The notes: generated from the letters alone by a model not told the origin. A stretch of 64,000 nucleotides of DNA from Kineosphaera limosa NBRC 100340 (GCF_000298215.1 NZ_BAHD01000004.1:62001-126000), one strand, 5' to 3'; shown: positions 35,792 to 44,046, counted from the stretch's first letter. Translations and numbers: made by a program.

Positions 35792-36092
35792 TCACTCGGA
35801 CACGCGCTGCATCCAATAGCCCGGCCGCCTGCGTTCATGAGCGTAAGCGATCACGAGGATCGAGTGCTCCCTGCGAACGAAGATCACATCGATAGGGAAA
35901 CCAGCGATACTGCGGGTGTAGACCTGAGGGCTAGCACGTCGTTGTCGGTAGAACCCCCAATGGACCATCGGATCTTGAATGCTGATGATCGCCTCTTCGT
36001 CCGCCCGCATCAACTCACGGCCGACGCCACGCTGCCTGCCCTCGTACCACTCTGCGGCTGCGGCGAGTTCCTCCTCGGCCTGTCGAGTGCAT
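35792..36092 (-). pseudogene. RelE/ParE-family toxin without a usable start codon
   Basis: About 98 codons encode a RelE/ParE-type protein: TRQAEEELAAAAEWYEGRQ at the N-terminus, and IDVIFVRREHSILVIAYAHE then RRRPGYW at the C-terminus, the hallmark of the plasmid-stabilisation toxin family. There is no ATG, GTG or TTG in frame near the N-terminus. An ATG at 36092-36090 is one base out of frame; deleting a single base there would give Met-Thr-Arg-Gln and a normal-length toxin. The nearest in-frame ATG (36193) would overlap most of the antitoxin. I read this as a one-base insertion at the start codon that disables translation. Confidence 0.65.
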
Positions 36093-36327
36093 CCAGTCGG
36101 GCATGGATCCGCGCGAAGGACTCGGCACCGTCGACGGCTTGGACCGTTCCGCCGAGAATCTCGTCGACACGCCTGGTGATTACGGCATCCCACTCGGCTT
36201 CGATGTCGTCAGGCATCGCGGTCTGGTCCTGGTGGACACTCAGGCGGAGCATGCGTGCGGCCTCTAGCCGCTCCTGCGGAGCCAGGCAGTAACCGGCCTC
36301 CAGGTACTCAGCAAGCGTGTGTGTCAT
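36010..36327 (-). CDS. Antitoxin of the addiction-module component family
   Basis: A 105-residue product whose first ~85 residues fit the short antitoxins encoded upstream of RelE/StbE-type toxins (LAPQERLEAARMLRLSV, AEWDAVITRRVDEILGGTVQ). Such antitoxins usually stop at 75-85 residues and just overlap the toxin start. Here the frame runs about 25 codons further through the toxin start, adding an Arg/Ser/Pro tail unlike the family, consistent with the same indel that removed the toxin start. It starts at ATG 36327-36325. Function (toxin neutralisation and autorepression) is known for the family; here it probably has no active partner. Confidence 0.6.
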   Translation of the reverse strand: MTHTLAEYLEAGYCLAPQERLEAARMLRLSVHQDQTAMPDDIEAEWDAVITRRVDEILGGTVQAVDGAESFARIHARLDALDRPRRNSPQPQSGTRAGSVASAVS

Positions 36328-36366
36328 CCAGCAATGGTATTCGCCAGCCCGATCGCACGGGTGGCC

Positions 36367-36465
36367 TCACCAGGCGTCGGGGGTCTTCGAAGGTGGCGGC
36401 GATGTCCTCCTCACCGACGGTTGGGGCACGTGGCGAGCAGGCGTCGCTGCTTCATGCCGAGGACT
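36367..36465 (-). pseudogene. Relic of the 3' end of an iron-type dehydrogenase gene
   Basis: This stretch aligns with the 3' end of the dehydrogenase gene at 36575-36676: shared CTCACCAG, CTTCGAAG, GGCGGCGATGTCCTCCTCA and GTGGCGAGCAGGCG blocks. On the minus strand it still reads GMKQ-RLLATCP, but base losses shift the frame before the EEDIAA segment. Similarity stops near 36465, so about 30 C-terminal codons survive. It is a second, decayed copy in the same orientation as the intact gene. Confidence 0.75.
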
Positions 36466-36467
36466 CC

Positions 36468-36540
36468 AGAGCTGCGGAGGAGCCGCCGGGCTGTCGGTGG
36501 GAGCACATAGACGCTCCACACGCGCCGCAGCGACGCTGCT
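36468..36540 (+). other. Relic of the dinG promoter region
   Basis: Directly next to the dehydrogenase relic. GGGCTGTCGGTGGGAGCAC plus ATAG (36488-36510) is identical to 38696-38718 in front of dinG, and flanking bases (GCGGAGG; CGCCGCAGCG) also align. The -10 has decayed from TAGGCT to TAGACG (36508-36513). No helicase reading frame follows. The rest of 36328-36575 holds nothing else I can recognise. Confidence 0.7.
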
Positions 36541-36575
36541 GGGGCTGTCACTGGCGGTGCCTGCCGCCTGCGGGC

Positions 36576-37898
36576 TCACCAGTTGGTCAGGGAGCCTTCG
36601 AAGATGGCGGCGATGTCCTCCTCATCGACGGGTTTGGGGCAGGTGGCGAGCAGGCGCTGCTGCTTCATCGTGCCCGGCACGAGGTCGGGGATGTCGGACG
36701 CGGAGTAACCGACGGCCTCGATGCCGTTGGGGATGCCGATGTCGCGCATGAGGCGGATCAGCGCAGCGGGCAGCTGCTCACCGGCCTCGCCGCCTCGCTC
36801 CAGGGTCGGGTCCAGCAGGGCCGCTGCCCGCAGGTGCCGCTCCGGGGCGGAGTCGAAGCTGAACCGGAACGCCGCCGGGGCCGTCAGCGACACCGACTCG
36901 CCGTGCGGCACCATCGCCTCGTCCGGCGGGTAGTTCGCGGGGCGGTAATCGCGCACCCTGCCCGCGATCGGGTAGCCGTTCGCGTGCGGAATGTGCACCC
37001 CGGAATTGCCGAAGCCCATTCCCGCGAACGTCGCGGCCATCATCATCTCCGAGCGCGCGCGTACATCCGCTCCCTCGCGCACCACCGTGCGCAGTGAATT
37101 CGCGATGAGCTGCAGCGACTTCTCCGCCCACAGATCCGATACCGGATTCGACCCGCAATAGGTGACCCGCTGCTCCGCGGTCTTTCGGTCGAAGCTCGTA
37201 TACCAGCGGGCCGTATATGACTCCAGGGCGTGACACACGATGTCCATGCCCGAGGCTGCGCTGACCTGCGGCGGCAACGTCATCGTCAGCAAGGGATCGA
37301 CGATCGCCAGGGTCGGGCGCAGCCGCCAATGGCTGATGCCGGTCTTCACCTTCATGCTCAGCACGTCGAGAATGCACATCGCCGTGCTTTCCGACCCCGT
37401 GCCCGCCGTCGTCGGCACCGCGAACAGCGGAGCCAACGCGCCCTTGGGTGCGCGCGCCTCTCCGATCGGCGCATTGAGGTAATCGAACAACTCACCGCCA
37501 TCGGTGAGAATGAGGTTCACTGCTTTGGCCGTATCGATACTCGACCCGCCACCGATCGCGACGTAGCCGTCCCACGGGCCGCCCTCGCGTGCGAAAGCGA
37601 CCGCCGCTGCGACGCTCTCGTCCGTCGGCTCCACGTGCACGTCCGCGTACACGCCCGCCTCGATCTCGTAGGCCGCCAGCGCATCGACGACCCGCTGCGC
37701 CAACCCCAGCCGCTCGACGCCGCGGTCGGTGACCACCAGCACGCGCTTGAGGCCGTACTGGGCCACCTCGAAGCCGATCTCGTCAAGCGCACCCGCGCCG
37801 AACTTCAGCGGGGGAGCGCCCCACGTGAAGATCGTCTCCTCCCGCAACCCGGCATCGATCCCCAGTGGATCTGGGGGCGGTGCCTCGGAGCCAGCCAT
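36576..37898 (-). CDS. Iron-type hydroxyacid-oxoacid transhydrogenase
   Basis: Group III (iron-containing) alcohol dehydrogenase superfamily, 440 residues. GGGSSIDTAKA is the NAD-binding signature, and AVPTTAGTGSEST and HALESY carry metal/nucleotide contacts. The block with GVHIPHANGYPIAG and RDYRP then VPHGESVSLTAPAAFRF is characteristic of hydroxyacid-oxoacid transhydrogenases (ADHFE1-like), which convert 4-hydroxybutyrate to succinate semialdehyde while reducing 2-oxoglutarate to 2-hydroxyglutarate. The substrate is inferred from that similarity. The ATG at 37898 has GGAGGAG just upstream. A relic of its 3' end lies about 110 bp downstream. Confidence 0.82.
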   Translation of the reverse strand: MAGSEAPPPDPLGIDAGLREETIFTWGAPPLKFGAGALDEIGFEVAQYGLKRVLVVTDRGVERLGLAQRVVDALAAYEIEAGVYADVHVEPTDESVAAAVAFAREGGPWDGYVAIGGGSSIDTAKAVNLILTDGGELFDYLNAPIGEARAPKGALAPLFAVPTTAGTGSESTAMCILDVLSMKVKTGISHWRLRPTLAIVDPLLTMTLPPQVSAASGMDIVCHALESYTARWYTSFDRKTAEQRVTYCGSNPVSDLWAEKSLQLIANSLRTVVREGADVRARSEMMMAATFAGMGFGNSGVHIPHANGYPIAGRVRDYRPANYPPDEAMVPHGESVSLTAPAAFRFSFDSAPERHLRAAALLDPTLERGGEAGEQLPAALIRLMRDIGIPNGIEAVGYSASDIPDLVPGTMKQQRLLATCPKPVDEEDIAAIFEGSLTNW

Positions 37899-37995
37899 AT
37901 CTCCTCCTGCGGTTCGGCGCGGATCGTGCACGCACCCTCCCATCGCCGCGGCGGTCCGGCAACTGGGTAAGCGCCCGAAGTGTCGTCGAGCAGAG

Positions 37996-38420
37996 TCACG
38001 GAATCGAGCAACGCGGTGCCACCCGTCGGTGCGCGAAGGAGATCACATCGGCGGCAATGTCGAAGTCGCTGTCGTAGTGGAGCACCGTGAGTCGATGCTC
38101 GGCCGCGAGCACCGCCGTCACCAGGTCGGTCATCCCCACCGCTCGATGTCGCCCCGTCTGGGCGAGCTGGAACTGGGCGGTCAGGGCGGCCTGCCAGTGT
38201 CGGTCCTCGAGCGGGAGGTACTCGTAGGCGTGCCGGCGACGAAGGCGAATCTCGGCATACTCTGCGTGATCGCGGCGCTGTAGAGGGCCTCTGCATCGAG
38301 CGTGGCGCAGGTGGCGATGACCCCTGCCGCCATGAGGGGCCGGACCTGCTCGGCCACAACATCGTGATGCATGCGCGCGGAGGCGCTCGTGTGCAGTAGA
38401 TAGCGAGCAATCAGCGCCAC
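37996..38420 (-). pseudogene. VapC-type PIN-domain toxin, frameshifted and active-site mutated
   Basis: Starts at GTG 38420, overlapping the vapB stop by 10 nt, as in many vapBC pairs. The N-terminal part reads YLLHTSASARM, where active VapC has LLDTSA: the first metal-binding Asp is His. After SAAITQS (about 38260) the frame shifts by one base; the remainder continues in another frame as YAEIRLRRRHAYEYL, then RHRAVGMTDLVTAV and LHYDSDFDIAADV, with the later PIN acidic residues intact, to a TGA at 37998-37996. One missing base near 38258-38265 explains it. Two independent lesions make this a dead RNase toxin. Confidence 0.8.
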
Positions 38421-38617
38421 ACGCGGGCTCGCTCCTGCGGATCAGCCAGCTGCGCCATGCCTCCCGCAGCCAACCACTCGAACTCCTCGGCCCGCGCGGC
38501 GGCGTCAGAAGCCTGACGAAGCGCTGCGCGCACCGTGTCGGAGACCCCGTCCGTGTTCAGCGCTCGGCGTGCTTCCTCCAGCAACTCGTCGTCAAGATCG
38601 ATCAGTCGCTTCGTCAT
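38411..38617 (-). CDS. vapB: VapB-family antitoxin
   Basis: A 68-residue ribbon-helix-helix antitoxin: MTKRLIDLDDELLEEARRAL, then GVSDTVRAALRQASD, the typical VapB N-terminal DNA-binding fold; the C-terminal part (AARAEEFEWLAAGGMAQL) would wrap the toxin. Intact, with a normal start and stop. It normally represses the vapBC operon together with VapC. Since the adjoining vapC is broken, VapB here may be an orphan, possibly still able to neutralise related toxins elsewhere; that is speculation. Confidence 0.82.
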   Translation of the reverse strand: MTKRLIDLDDELLEEARRALNTDGVSDTVRAALRQASDAAARAEEFEWLAAGGMAQLADPQERARVWR

Positions 38618-38698
38618 GACACGCCTCTATATATGCAGCCTCCTCACAGTATGTGCGTGCGGGATGCTCCGCTTGAGGTCAGCGGAGGGGCGGCGGGG

Positions 38699-38721
38699 CT
38701 GTCGGTGGGAGCACATAGGCT
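38699..38721 (+). promoter_or_regulatory. RecA-NDp (PafBC-type) promoter of dinG
   Basis: CTGTCGGTG (38699-38707), eight bases, TAGGCT (38716-38721). Only the first base departs from TTGTCRGTG-N8-TAnnnT. The -10 ends 6 nt before the GTG at 38728, so dinG is probably transcribed leaderless. Confidence 0.7.
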
Positions 38722-38727
38722 GTGCCG

Positions 38728-41037
38728 GTGCCTGCCGACCGACGCCGCAGCGGCGACCATGCCGCGCTCGATGCGCTGCTGGAGCGTGCCGTGGCGGGGA
38801 TCGGCGGCACCCCGCGCGAGGGGCAGGTGCGGATGGCCCACGCGGTCGCCGACGCTGTTGACAGCGGCGAGCATCTGCTCGTCCAGGCCGGGACCGGCAC
38901 CGGAAAGTCCCTGGCCTACCTCGTGCCCGCCATCGCGCACGCGCAGGCCACCGGGCAGCCCGTCATCGTCGCCACCGCCACGCTGGCGCTGCAGGCCCAG
39001 ATCGTCGACCGCGACCTGCCACGGCTGGCCGACGCGCTCGCGCCGCGGTTGCCGCGGCGGCCCACATACGCACTGGTCAAAGGGCGCCGCAACTACGTCT
39101 GCCAGCACAAACTCGCTGGCGGCTACCCGGCCGACGACGACGATGCCCTGCTGAGTTTCGGCGCGGCGCAGGCCTCCTCCTCCCGACTCGGGGCGGAGGT
39201 CGCGCGGCTGCGGGAATGGGCGGGCGAGACCGACTCCGGCGACCGCGACGAACTTGTGCCGGGCGTCTCCGAACGCGCCTGGCGGCAGGTGTCGGTGTCC
39301 GCCCACGAGTGCCTCGGCGGCAAGTGCCCCATGGTGGCCGAGTGCTTCGTCGAGCGCGCCCGCGCCGACGCCGCCGACGTCGACGTCATCGTCACCAACC
39401 ACAGCTTCATGGCCATCGACGCCTTCGAGGACCGCGCGATGCTGCCCGAGCACGACCTGCTGATCATCGACGAGGCGCACGAACTGGTCGACCGCGTCAC
39501 CTCCACGATCACCGACGAGCTCTCGGCCGGCACCATCACCGCCGCCGCCAAACGCTGCGGCAAGCTCGCCGACACCGCTGACCTGTCCGGGGCCGCCGAC
39601 CACCTCGAAGCCGCGCTGGCCACCGTGCCCGAGGGCCGGCTCGAACAACTCCCCGAGCAGGTCGCCCTCGGGCTCGCCAGCGCGCTCGAAGCCGCCCGCG
39701 CCGTGCAATCGCAGATCAAAGGCGATAAGGCCGCCGCGGGAGAGGCCGACGGCGCCAAGGCCCTGGCCAAGGCCGCGGTCGACGAGGTCTTCGAGGTCAC
39801 CGAACGCCTCCTCGACGGGCGCGACCTCGACGTCACGTGGCTCAGCCGAGACCAACGTCGCGGCACCAGTGCCCTGCGCGTCGCGCCCATGAGTGTCGCG
39901 ATGCTCGTGCGCGACAAGATCTTCGGCGAGCGCACCGTCGTGCTCACCTCGGCGACCCTCGAACTCGGCGGCACCTTCGACGCGGTAGCCGGCACCATCG
40001 GCCTGCGCGGTGAGAGCGCCCCGGCGTGGACCGGCCTCGACGTCGGCAGCCCCTTCGACTACGCCCGGCAGGCCATCGCTTACGTCGCCGCGAAACTCCC
40101 GCCACCCGGGCGCGACGGCACCGCCCCCGAATCCCTCGATGAACTCGAGGCGCTCGTCCGCGCCGCCGGGGGCCGCACCCTCGGCCTGTTCTCCTCGATG
40201 CGCGCCGCGCAGGCCGCCACGGAGGCGATGCGCGACCGGCTCGGCGACGACTGGCCGGTGCTCTGCCAAGGCGAAGACCAGATCGCCACGCTCGTGCGCG
40301 AATTCGCCCGCGACGCCCGCACCTGCCTGTTCGGCACCCTGACCCTCTGGCAGGGCGTCGACGTGCCGGGCTCGGCGTGCCAGCTCGTCGTCATCGACCG
40401 CATCCCCTTCCCTCGGCCCGACGACCCGCTCGCCTCGGCCCGCAGCCGCGCGATCGCCTCGATGGGCGGCAACGGGTTCATGGCCGTCTCCGCCACCCAC
40501 GCCGCGCTACGCCTGGCCCAGGGCGCCGGGCGGCTCGTGCGCCGGGCCGACGACCGCGGCGTCGTCGCCTTCCTCGACCCGAGGATGATCACCGCCCGCT
40601 ACGCCGGCTTCCTGCAGGCCTCGCTGCCGCCGTTCTGGCCCACCACCGACCGCAAGCTCGTGCTGGGGGCCCTGACTCGTCTCGACGAGTCGGCCGCGCC
40701 GCCGCTGCCCGTCGCCGACCCCAGACCGCGGGGGCGCACCGTCGCCCCACCCGCGGCGGCCCCCACCGGTGAGCACCCCGAGCCACCCACCAGCGAAAGC
40801 TCCGGGGCCGGCGAGAGCCCTGGCGTGATCGCCACCGGCGCGCCCGCACCGGTCAGCAGCCGGACCGCGGTCGTCGACGGGCACGCCTGGGACGAGGAGG
40901 CCGACGAGGCGCTGCGCGAAGCCGGCGAGTCGGGGGTCGACGCCGAGACGGTCGCTGAGCATCTCGACCTACCCGTCGAGGTCGTGCAGGCCCGCGGCCG
41001 CCAACTGGGCCTCGAATTCACCGCGGAGGTGTCGTGA
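38728..41037 (+). CDS. dinG: ATP-dependent DNA helicase DinG (Fe-S, XPD-like)
   Basis: 5'-3' helicase that unwinds R-loops, D-loops and G4 structures in damaged DNA. 769 residues from the GTG at 38728. Walker A AGTGTGKS is at 54-61 and DEAH at 248-251. Four cysteines for the Fe-S cluster lie between them (NYVCQHK, then HECLGGKCPMVAECF). C-terminal helicase motif VI is RLAQGAGRLVRR. A GTG 6 nt earlier (38722) directly abuts the -10 and would lie upstream of the expected transcription start, so 38728 is preferred. A Pro/Ala-rich linker leads to a small C-terminal helical domain (about 720-769). Overlaps holA by 4 nt (GTGA). Confidence 0.93.
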   Translation: MPADRRRSGDHAALDALLERAVAGIGGTPREGQVRMAHAVADAVDSGEHLLVQAGTGTGKSLAYLVPAIAHAQATGQPVIVATATLALQAQIVDRDLPRLADALAPRLPRRPTYALVKGRRNYVCQHKLAGGYPADDDDALLSFGAAQASSSRLGAEVARLREWAGETDSGDRDELVPGVSERAWRQVSVSAHECLGGKCPMVAECFVERARADAADVDVIVTNHSFMAIDAFEDRAMLPEHDLLIIDEAHELVDRVTSTITDELSAGTITAAAKRCGKLADTADLSGAADHLEAALATVPEGRLEQLPEQVALGLASALEAARAVQSQIKGDKAAAGEADGAKALAKAAVDEVFEVTERLLDGRDLDVTWLSRDQRRGTSALRVAPMSVAMLVRDKIFGERTVVLTSATLELGGTFDAVAGTIGLRGESAPAWTGLDVGSPFDYARQAIAYVAAKLPPPGRDGTAPESLDELEALVRAAGGRTLGLFSSMRAAQAATEAMRDRLGDDWPVLCQGEDQIATLVREFARDARTCLFGTLTLWQGVDVPGSACQLVVIDRIPFPRPDDPLASARSRAIASMGGNGFMAVSATHAALRLAQGAGRLVRRADDRGVVAFLDPRMITARYAGFLQASLPPFWPTTDRKLVLGALTRLDESAAPPLPVADPRPRGRTVAPPAAAPTGEHPEPPTSESSGAGESPGVIATGAPAPVSSRTAVVDGHAWDEEADEALREAGESGVDAETVAEHLDLPVEVVQARGRQLGLEFTAEVS

Positions 41038-42074
41038 ACGCCCCGAATGCCCCGAACACTGCGAACGCCCCGAATGTCGCGAGGACCCAGAGAGCCCCTG
41101 GCGGTGCGCCGGTCAGCGCGGCCGTCCCACCGCTGGTGCTGGTCACCGGGCCCGAGCACGTGCTCGCCGCTCGCGCGATCGGCGCCACGCTCGACGCGCT
41201 GCGCACCGCGGACCCGCAGATCGAGGTCGTGCGCCTGGACGCAGCCGGCTACGAGGCCGGCGGCATCGGCATCCACTCCAGCCCGTCGCTGTTCGGCGGC
41301 GCCAAGGCGCTGCTCGTTCGCGACGTCGACGAGGGCAACGACGACCTCATCGACGACCTGTCCGCCGCGATCGCCGCCCCCGCCCCAGAGGTCACGCTCA
41401 TCGTGGCCCACAAGGGCGGCAACCGCGGCCGCAAGATTCTCGACGCGATGAAGAAGGCCGGCGCTCGCGTGCTGGAGGCGCCCGCCATCAAGTCCGACCG
41501 CGACAAGTCCGACTTCGTGCAGGCCGAGTTTCGAGCCCACTCGCGCCGCATCAGCCCCGGCGCGGTCCGCGCCCTCGTCGAGGCCGTCGGCAAAGACGTC
41601 ACCGAATTAGCCTCCGCCTGCGCCCAACTCATCGCCGACACCGAGGGCGTCGTCGAGGAGGACACGGTGGAGACCTACCACGGTGGTCGAGTCGAGGCCA
41701 CGGGCTTTCGGGTCGCCGACGCGGCTCTGGCCGGCAACACCGCCGAGGCTCTGCGGCTGCTGCGCCACGCGATCGCCGGCGGGCTCGACCCCGTTCCGAT
41801 CGTGGCGGTCCTCGCCTCCCAGCTGCGGCAGCTCGTCAAGGTCTCCGGCACCGGCCGTGGGCCCTCGGGGCAGGTCGCCAAGTCGCTGGGCATGGCCCCC
41901 TGGCAGGTCGACCGCGCCCGTCGCGCCCTGCACGGTTGGGACGACGACGGTCTGGGGCGCGCCATCTGCGCTGTGGCCGCCGCCGACTTCGACGTCAAAG
42001 GCGGCGGCCGCGACCCCGTCTACGCGGTCGAACGCGCGATCCTGGCGATCACTCGCGCTCGCGCCGGGCGATGA
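41034..42074 (+). CDS. holA: DNA polymerase III delta subunit
   Basis: Clamp-loader subunit that opens the beta clamp. 346 residues. PLVLVTGPEHVLAARAI is the standard opening; SPSLFGGAKALLVRDVDE and VTELASACAQLIAD are further HolA blocks, and the C-terminus PVYAVERAILAITRARAG is typical. The GTG at 41034 overlaps the dinG stop. The first 25 residues are an Asn/Ala/Pro repeat (NAPNAPNTANAPN) not found in the family core, so a later start cannot be excluded, though no better start codon is in frame. The 3' end overlaps the tail of the LssY_C gene by 26 nt. Confidence 0.9.
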   Translation: MNAPNAPNTANAPNVARTQRAPGGAPVSAAVPPLVLVTGPEHVLAARAIGATLDALRTADPQIEVVRLDAAGYEAGGIGIHSSPSLFGGAKALLVRDVDEGNDDLIDDLSAAIAAPAPEVTLIVAHKGGNRGRKILDAMKKAGARVLEAPAIKSDRDKSDFVQAEFRAHSRRISPGAVRALVEAVGKDVTELASACAQLIADTEGVVEEDTVETYHGGRVEATGFRVADAALAGNTAEALRLLRHAIAGGLDPVPIVAVLASQLRQLVKVSGTGRGPSGQVAKSLGMAPWQVDRARRALHGWDDDGLGRAICAVAAADFDVKGGGRDPVYAVERAILAITRARAGR

Positions 42075-43413
42075 GGCGGCGCATTCGCCGACGGGCACTC
42101 AGGCCGTGTTCGTGCGTCCACTGCCGCGCCGACAGGCTCGTCAGGGCGTAGATCGTCAACAGGTCCAGCGTCAGGGTCAGCATGGCGAGCCCGGCCGGCC
42201 GATCCCGGCCGAGGTACTGCACGAGGCTGGCCAGCTGGGAGAACGTCAAGGCCGCGAGCATGCACAGCCGAGCCCACCGGCTCCCCAAGAAGGTCAGCCA
42301 CGCCATTGCGGCCATCAGCAGGTACACCACGACGAGGAAGGCGAGCAGCGTATAGAGCACGAAGGTGGTGGCCTGCGGGTCGGTGGCGACGAGTTCGGCC
42401 TCGACCTCGCCCAGCAGCTCCTCCAGCTGGTCGATCGCCACGCCGAGTGAGATCAACAGCGACAGCACCGTCAGCACCCCAGCGGCGACGACACTGAACG
42501 GCCGGCGACCCACCCGGTGCAGCACGTCCTCGTCCTGCGGCTCTGTGGCCGCCTGCTGCGGTGCCGGCGCGATGGCGCTGACATCGACGACCGGCAGGTC
42601 ACCGTCGGTGCGCACCGCGTCGCCGCCGCCGTTGCGCGAGTGATAGCCGGTCGAGAAGTCCGCAATGGTCCGCACCGGCACGTGTGGACAGGCGTGCCGG
42701 ATCGAGTCGACGATGTAGTCACGCTCGATGTCGAGGTCTGCGTCGATGCGGTGCGTCACCTGCAGCGTGAAGAACGAGAGCCCGACGGCCCGGTCGTAGC
42801 TGCCTGCCGCGATCCAGTCGACCTTGTGTCCGCCGGGCAGCAGCCACCCCGGCGGGCACGGCCAGAAGCGCACGTGATGGCGCTGCGCAGGATTGCCCTC
42901 GACCTCCTGCTGAAATGCGAACGCCTGCTGCTGCCCGAAAAGGAACAGCGGGCTGACCGGGGCGCGCGCGTAGCTGCGGCGGGTCAGCGACGCGACCACG
43001 ATCCGCACGCTGGAGGTGAGGTTCACCGGATCGGCCTCGATCCAGCCCGCCTCGCGCATCGTCTCCCGGATCTGATCGCCGGAGCCCGTGAACGCCAGAT
43101 TGACCGGATCGCCGAGCAGCCCGTCGCTCGTGCGCGTGCGGCCGATGAAGTAGTCCGGCACGTAGATCGCGGTGAGCACCCGGTGCAGCCGGGGGAGCGC
43201 CAGGTAGGCCAGCACCGCCCAGAACACCAGCAGGTAGGCGCTATTGGCCCAACCGCTGACGCCCTGACGCAGCACGACCCAGGCGAAGAGGAACGCAAAA
43301 ACCGTCGCCGCACCGAAGAACAGGTTCTCCAGCAGCGCCAGGAGCAGCGCCGGGCGCAAGCGCAGCCCCAGCACCTTCACCGGCGGGTGGTCGTAGACCG
43401 GAGGCCGTCTCAT
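42049..43413 (-). CDS. LssY_C-domain membrane protein
   Basis: A 454-residue integral membrane protein of unknown function. Two hydrophobic segments near the N-terminus (about 15-65), then an extracytoplasmic or cytosolic LssY C-terminal domain: PVNLAFTGSGDQIRETM, AGWIEADPVNLTSS, ARAPVSPLFLFGQQQ, HHVRFWPCPPG and AGSYDRAVGLSFF. Four further hydrophobic segments occupy about 310-430. The tail is Arg-rich. The ATG at 43413 follows GGAAGGG by about 8 nt. Minus-strand gene in an otherwise plus-strand block between holA and rpsT, which are adjacent in most actinobacteria, so it looks like an insertion. Confidence 0.75.
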   Translation of the reverse strand: MRRPPVYDHPPVKVLGLRLRPALLLALLENLFFGAATVFAFLFAWVVLRQGVSGWANSAYLLVFWAVLAYLALPRLHRVLTAIYVPDYFIGRTRTSDGLLGDPVNLAFTGSGDQIRETMREAGWIEADPVNLTSSVRIVVASLTRRSYARAPVSPLFLFGQQQAFAFQQEVEGNPAQRHHVRFWPCPPGWLLPGGHKVDWIAAGSYDRAVGLSFFTLQVTHRIDADLDIERDYIVDSIRHACPHVPVRTIADFSTGYHSRNGGGDAVRTDGDLPVVDVSAIAPAPQQAATEPQDEDVLHRVGRRPFSVVAAGVLTVLSLLISLGVAIDQLEELLGEVEAELVATDPQATTFVLYTLLAFLVVVYLLMAAMAWLTFLGSRWARLCMLAALTFSQLASLVQYLGRDRPAGLAMLTLTLDLLTIYALTSLSARQWTHEHGLSARRRMRRLIARRERE

Positions 43414-43576
43414 CGCTCGCCCTTCCTGGTGCTGTGCCGGTGCGTTGCTGGTGCGTTGTGCGTCCGTGATGCTATTCGGTGGCTGCGGGCGTTTTGGGAG
43501 GTCGGGGTGCCCGCTGGTAGCTTTGTCTCTTGCGTGCGCGCCCAGGTCGTGCGCGATTTCACGCACCAGCTCTCCC

Positions 43577-43605
43577 TTGACCGGATCGAGCCATGACCTT
43601 AGTGC
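43577..43605 (+). promoter_or_regulatory. Possible rpsT promoter
   Basis: TTGACC, a 17-nt spacer and TAGTGC in the 281-bp gap before rpsT. The -35 is good and the -10 poor. Nothing else is recognised in this gap. Confidence 0.3.
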
Positions 43606-43694
43606 CTCCTAGGTGGCGCGTCGCGGTCCGGTATCGAGGGTGAGCCTGCCCGGCCGCCGTGGTCGGTGCAGCCGATCGACCGGAAGAGAACATC

Positions 43695-43955
43695 GTGGCA
43701 AACATCAAGTCCCAGCTGAAGCGCATCAAGACGAACGCGAAGCGCACTGAGCGCAACCGCGCGGCCAAGTCGGAGTTGCGCACGTGGGTCCGCAAGTTCC
43801 GTGAGGCCGCGGCCTCGGGCGACAAGGATGCTGCGGAGACCGCCCTGCGCCAGGCGAGCAAGAAGCTCGACAAGGCCGTGAGCAAGGGCGTCATCCACAA
43901 GAACCAGGCCGCCAACAAGAAGGCTGCGATGGCCAAGGCCAACAACGCCCTCTGA
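43695..43955 (+). CDS. rpsT: 30S ribosomal protein bS20
   Basis: An 86-residue basic helical-bundle protein binding the 5' domain of 16S r[23 protein letters not shown] is the family opening, with [15 protein letters not shown] near the C-terminus. The GTG at 43695 follows GGAAGAG (43682-43687) and gives the canonical start VANIKSQ. A strong hairpin terminator lies 27 nt downstream. Typical growth-rate control is expected, but no specific element is visible. Confidence 0.97.
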   Translation: MANIKSQLKRIKTNAKRTERNRAAKSELRTWVRKFREAAASGDKDAAETALRQASKKLDKAVSKGVIHKNQAANKKAAMAKANNAL

Positions 43956-43982
43956 GCCGCATCATCGCGCACGTGTGCGCAC

Positions 43983-44015
43983 CGACGGACCCGTCCATCA
44001 CGGACGGGTCCGTCG
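43983..44015. terminator. Terminator hairpin after rpsT
   Basis: CGACGGACCCGTCC (43983-43996) and its perfect complement (44002-44015) with a 5-nt loop: 14-bp stem. Confidence 0.8.
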
Positions 44016-44034
44016 TCGCGTTCGCGCCCTGGGG

Positions 44035-44040
44035 TAGGCT
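44035..44040 (+). promoter_or_regulatory. -10 element of the leuS leader
   Basis: TAGGCT ends 6 nt before the ATG of the leader peptide at 44047, so the leader ORF would be translated from the very 5' end of the mRNA. Confidence 0.5.
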
Positions 44041-44046
44041 GATTCC

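Noticed and set aside
36255-37097. Plus-strand open frame of 280 codons in the accessory zone
   Set aside because: Crosses the relic and runs antisense to the dehydrogenase gene; no domain features.
39287-39310. TGTCGGTG inside dinG as a further damage promoter
   Set aside because: Lies within coding sequence, lacks a -10 at the right spacing.
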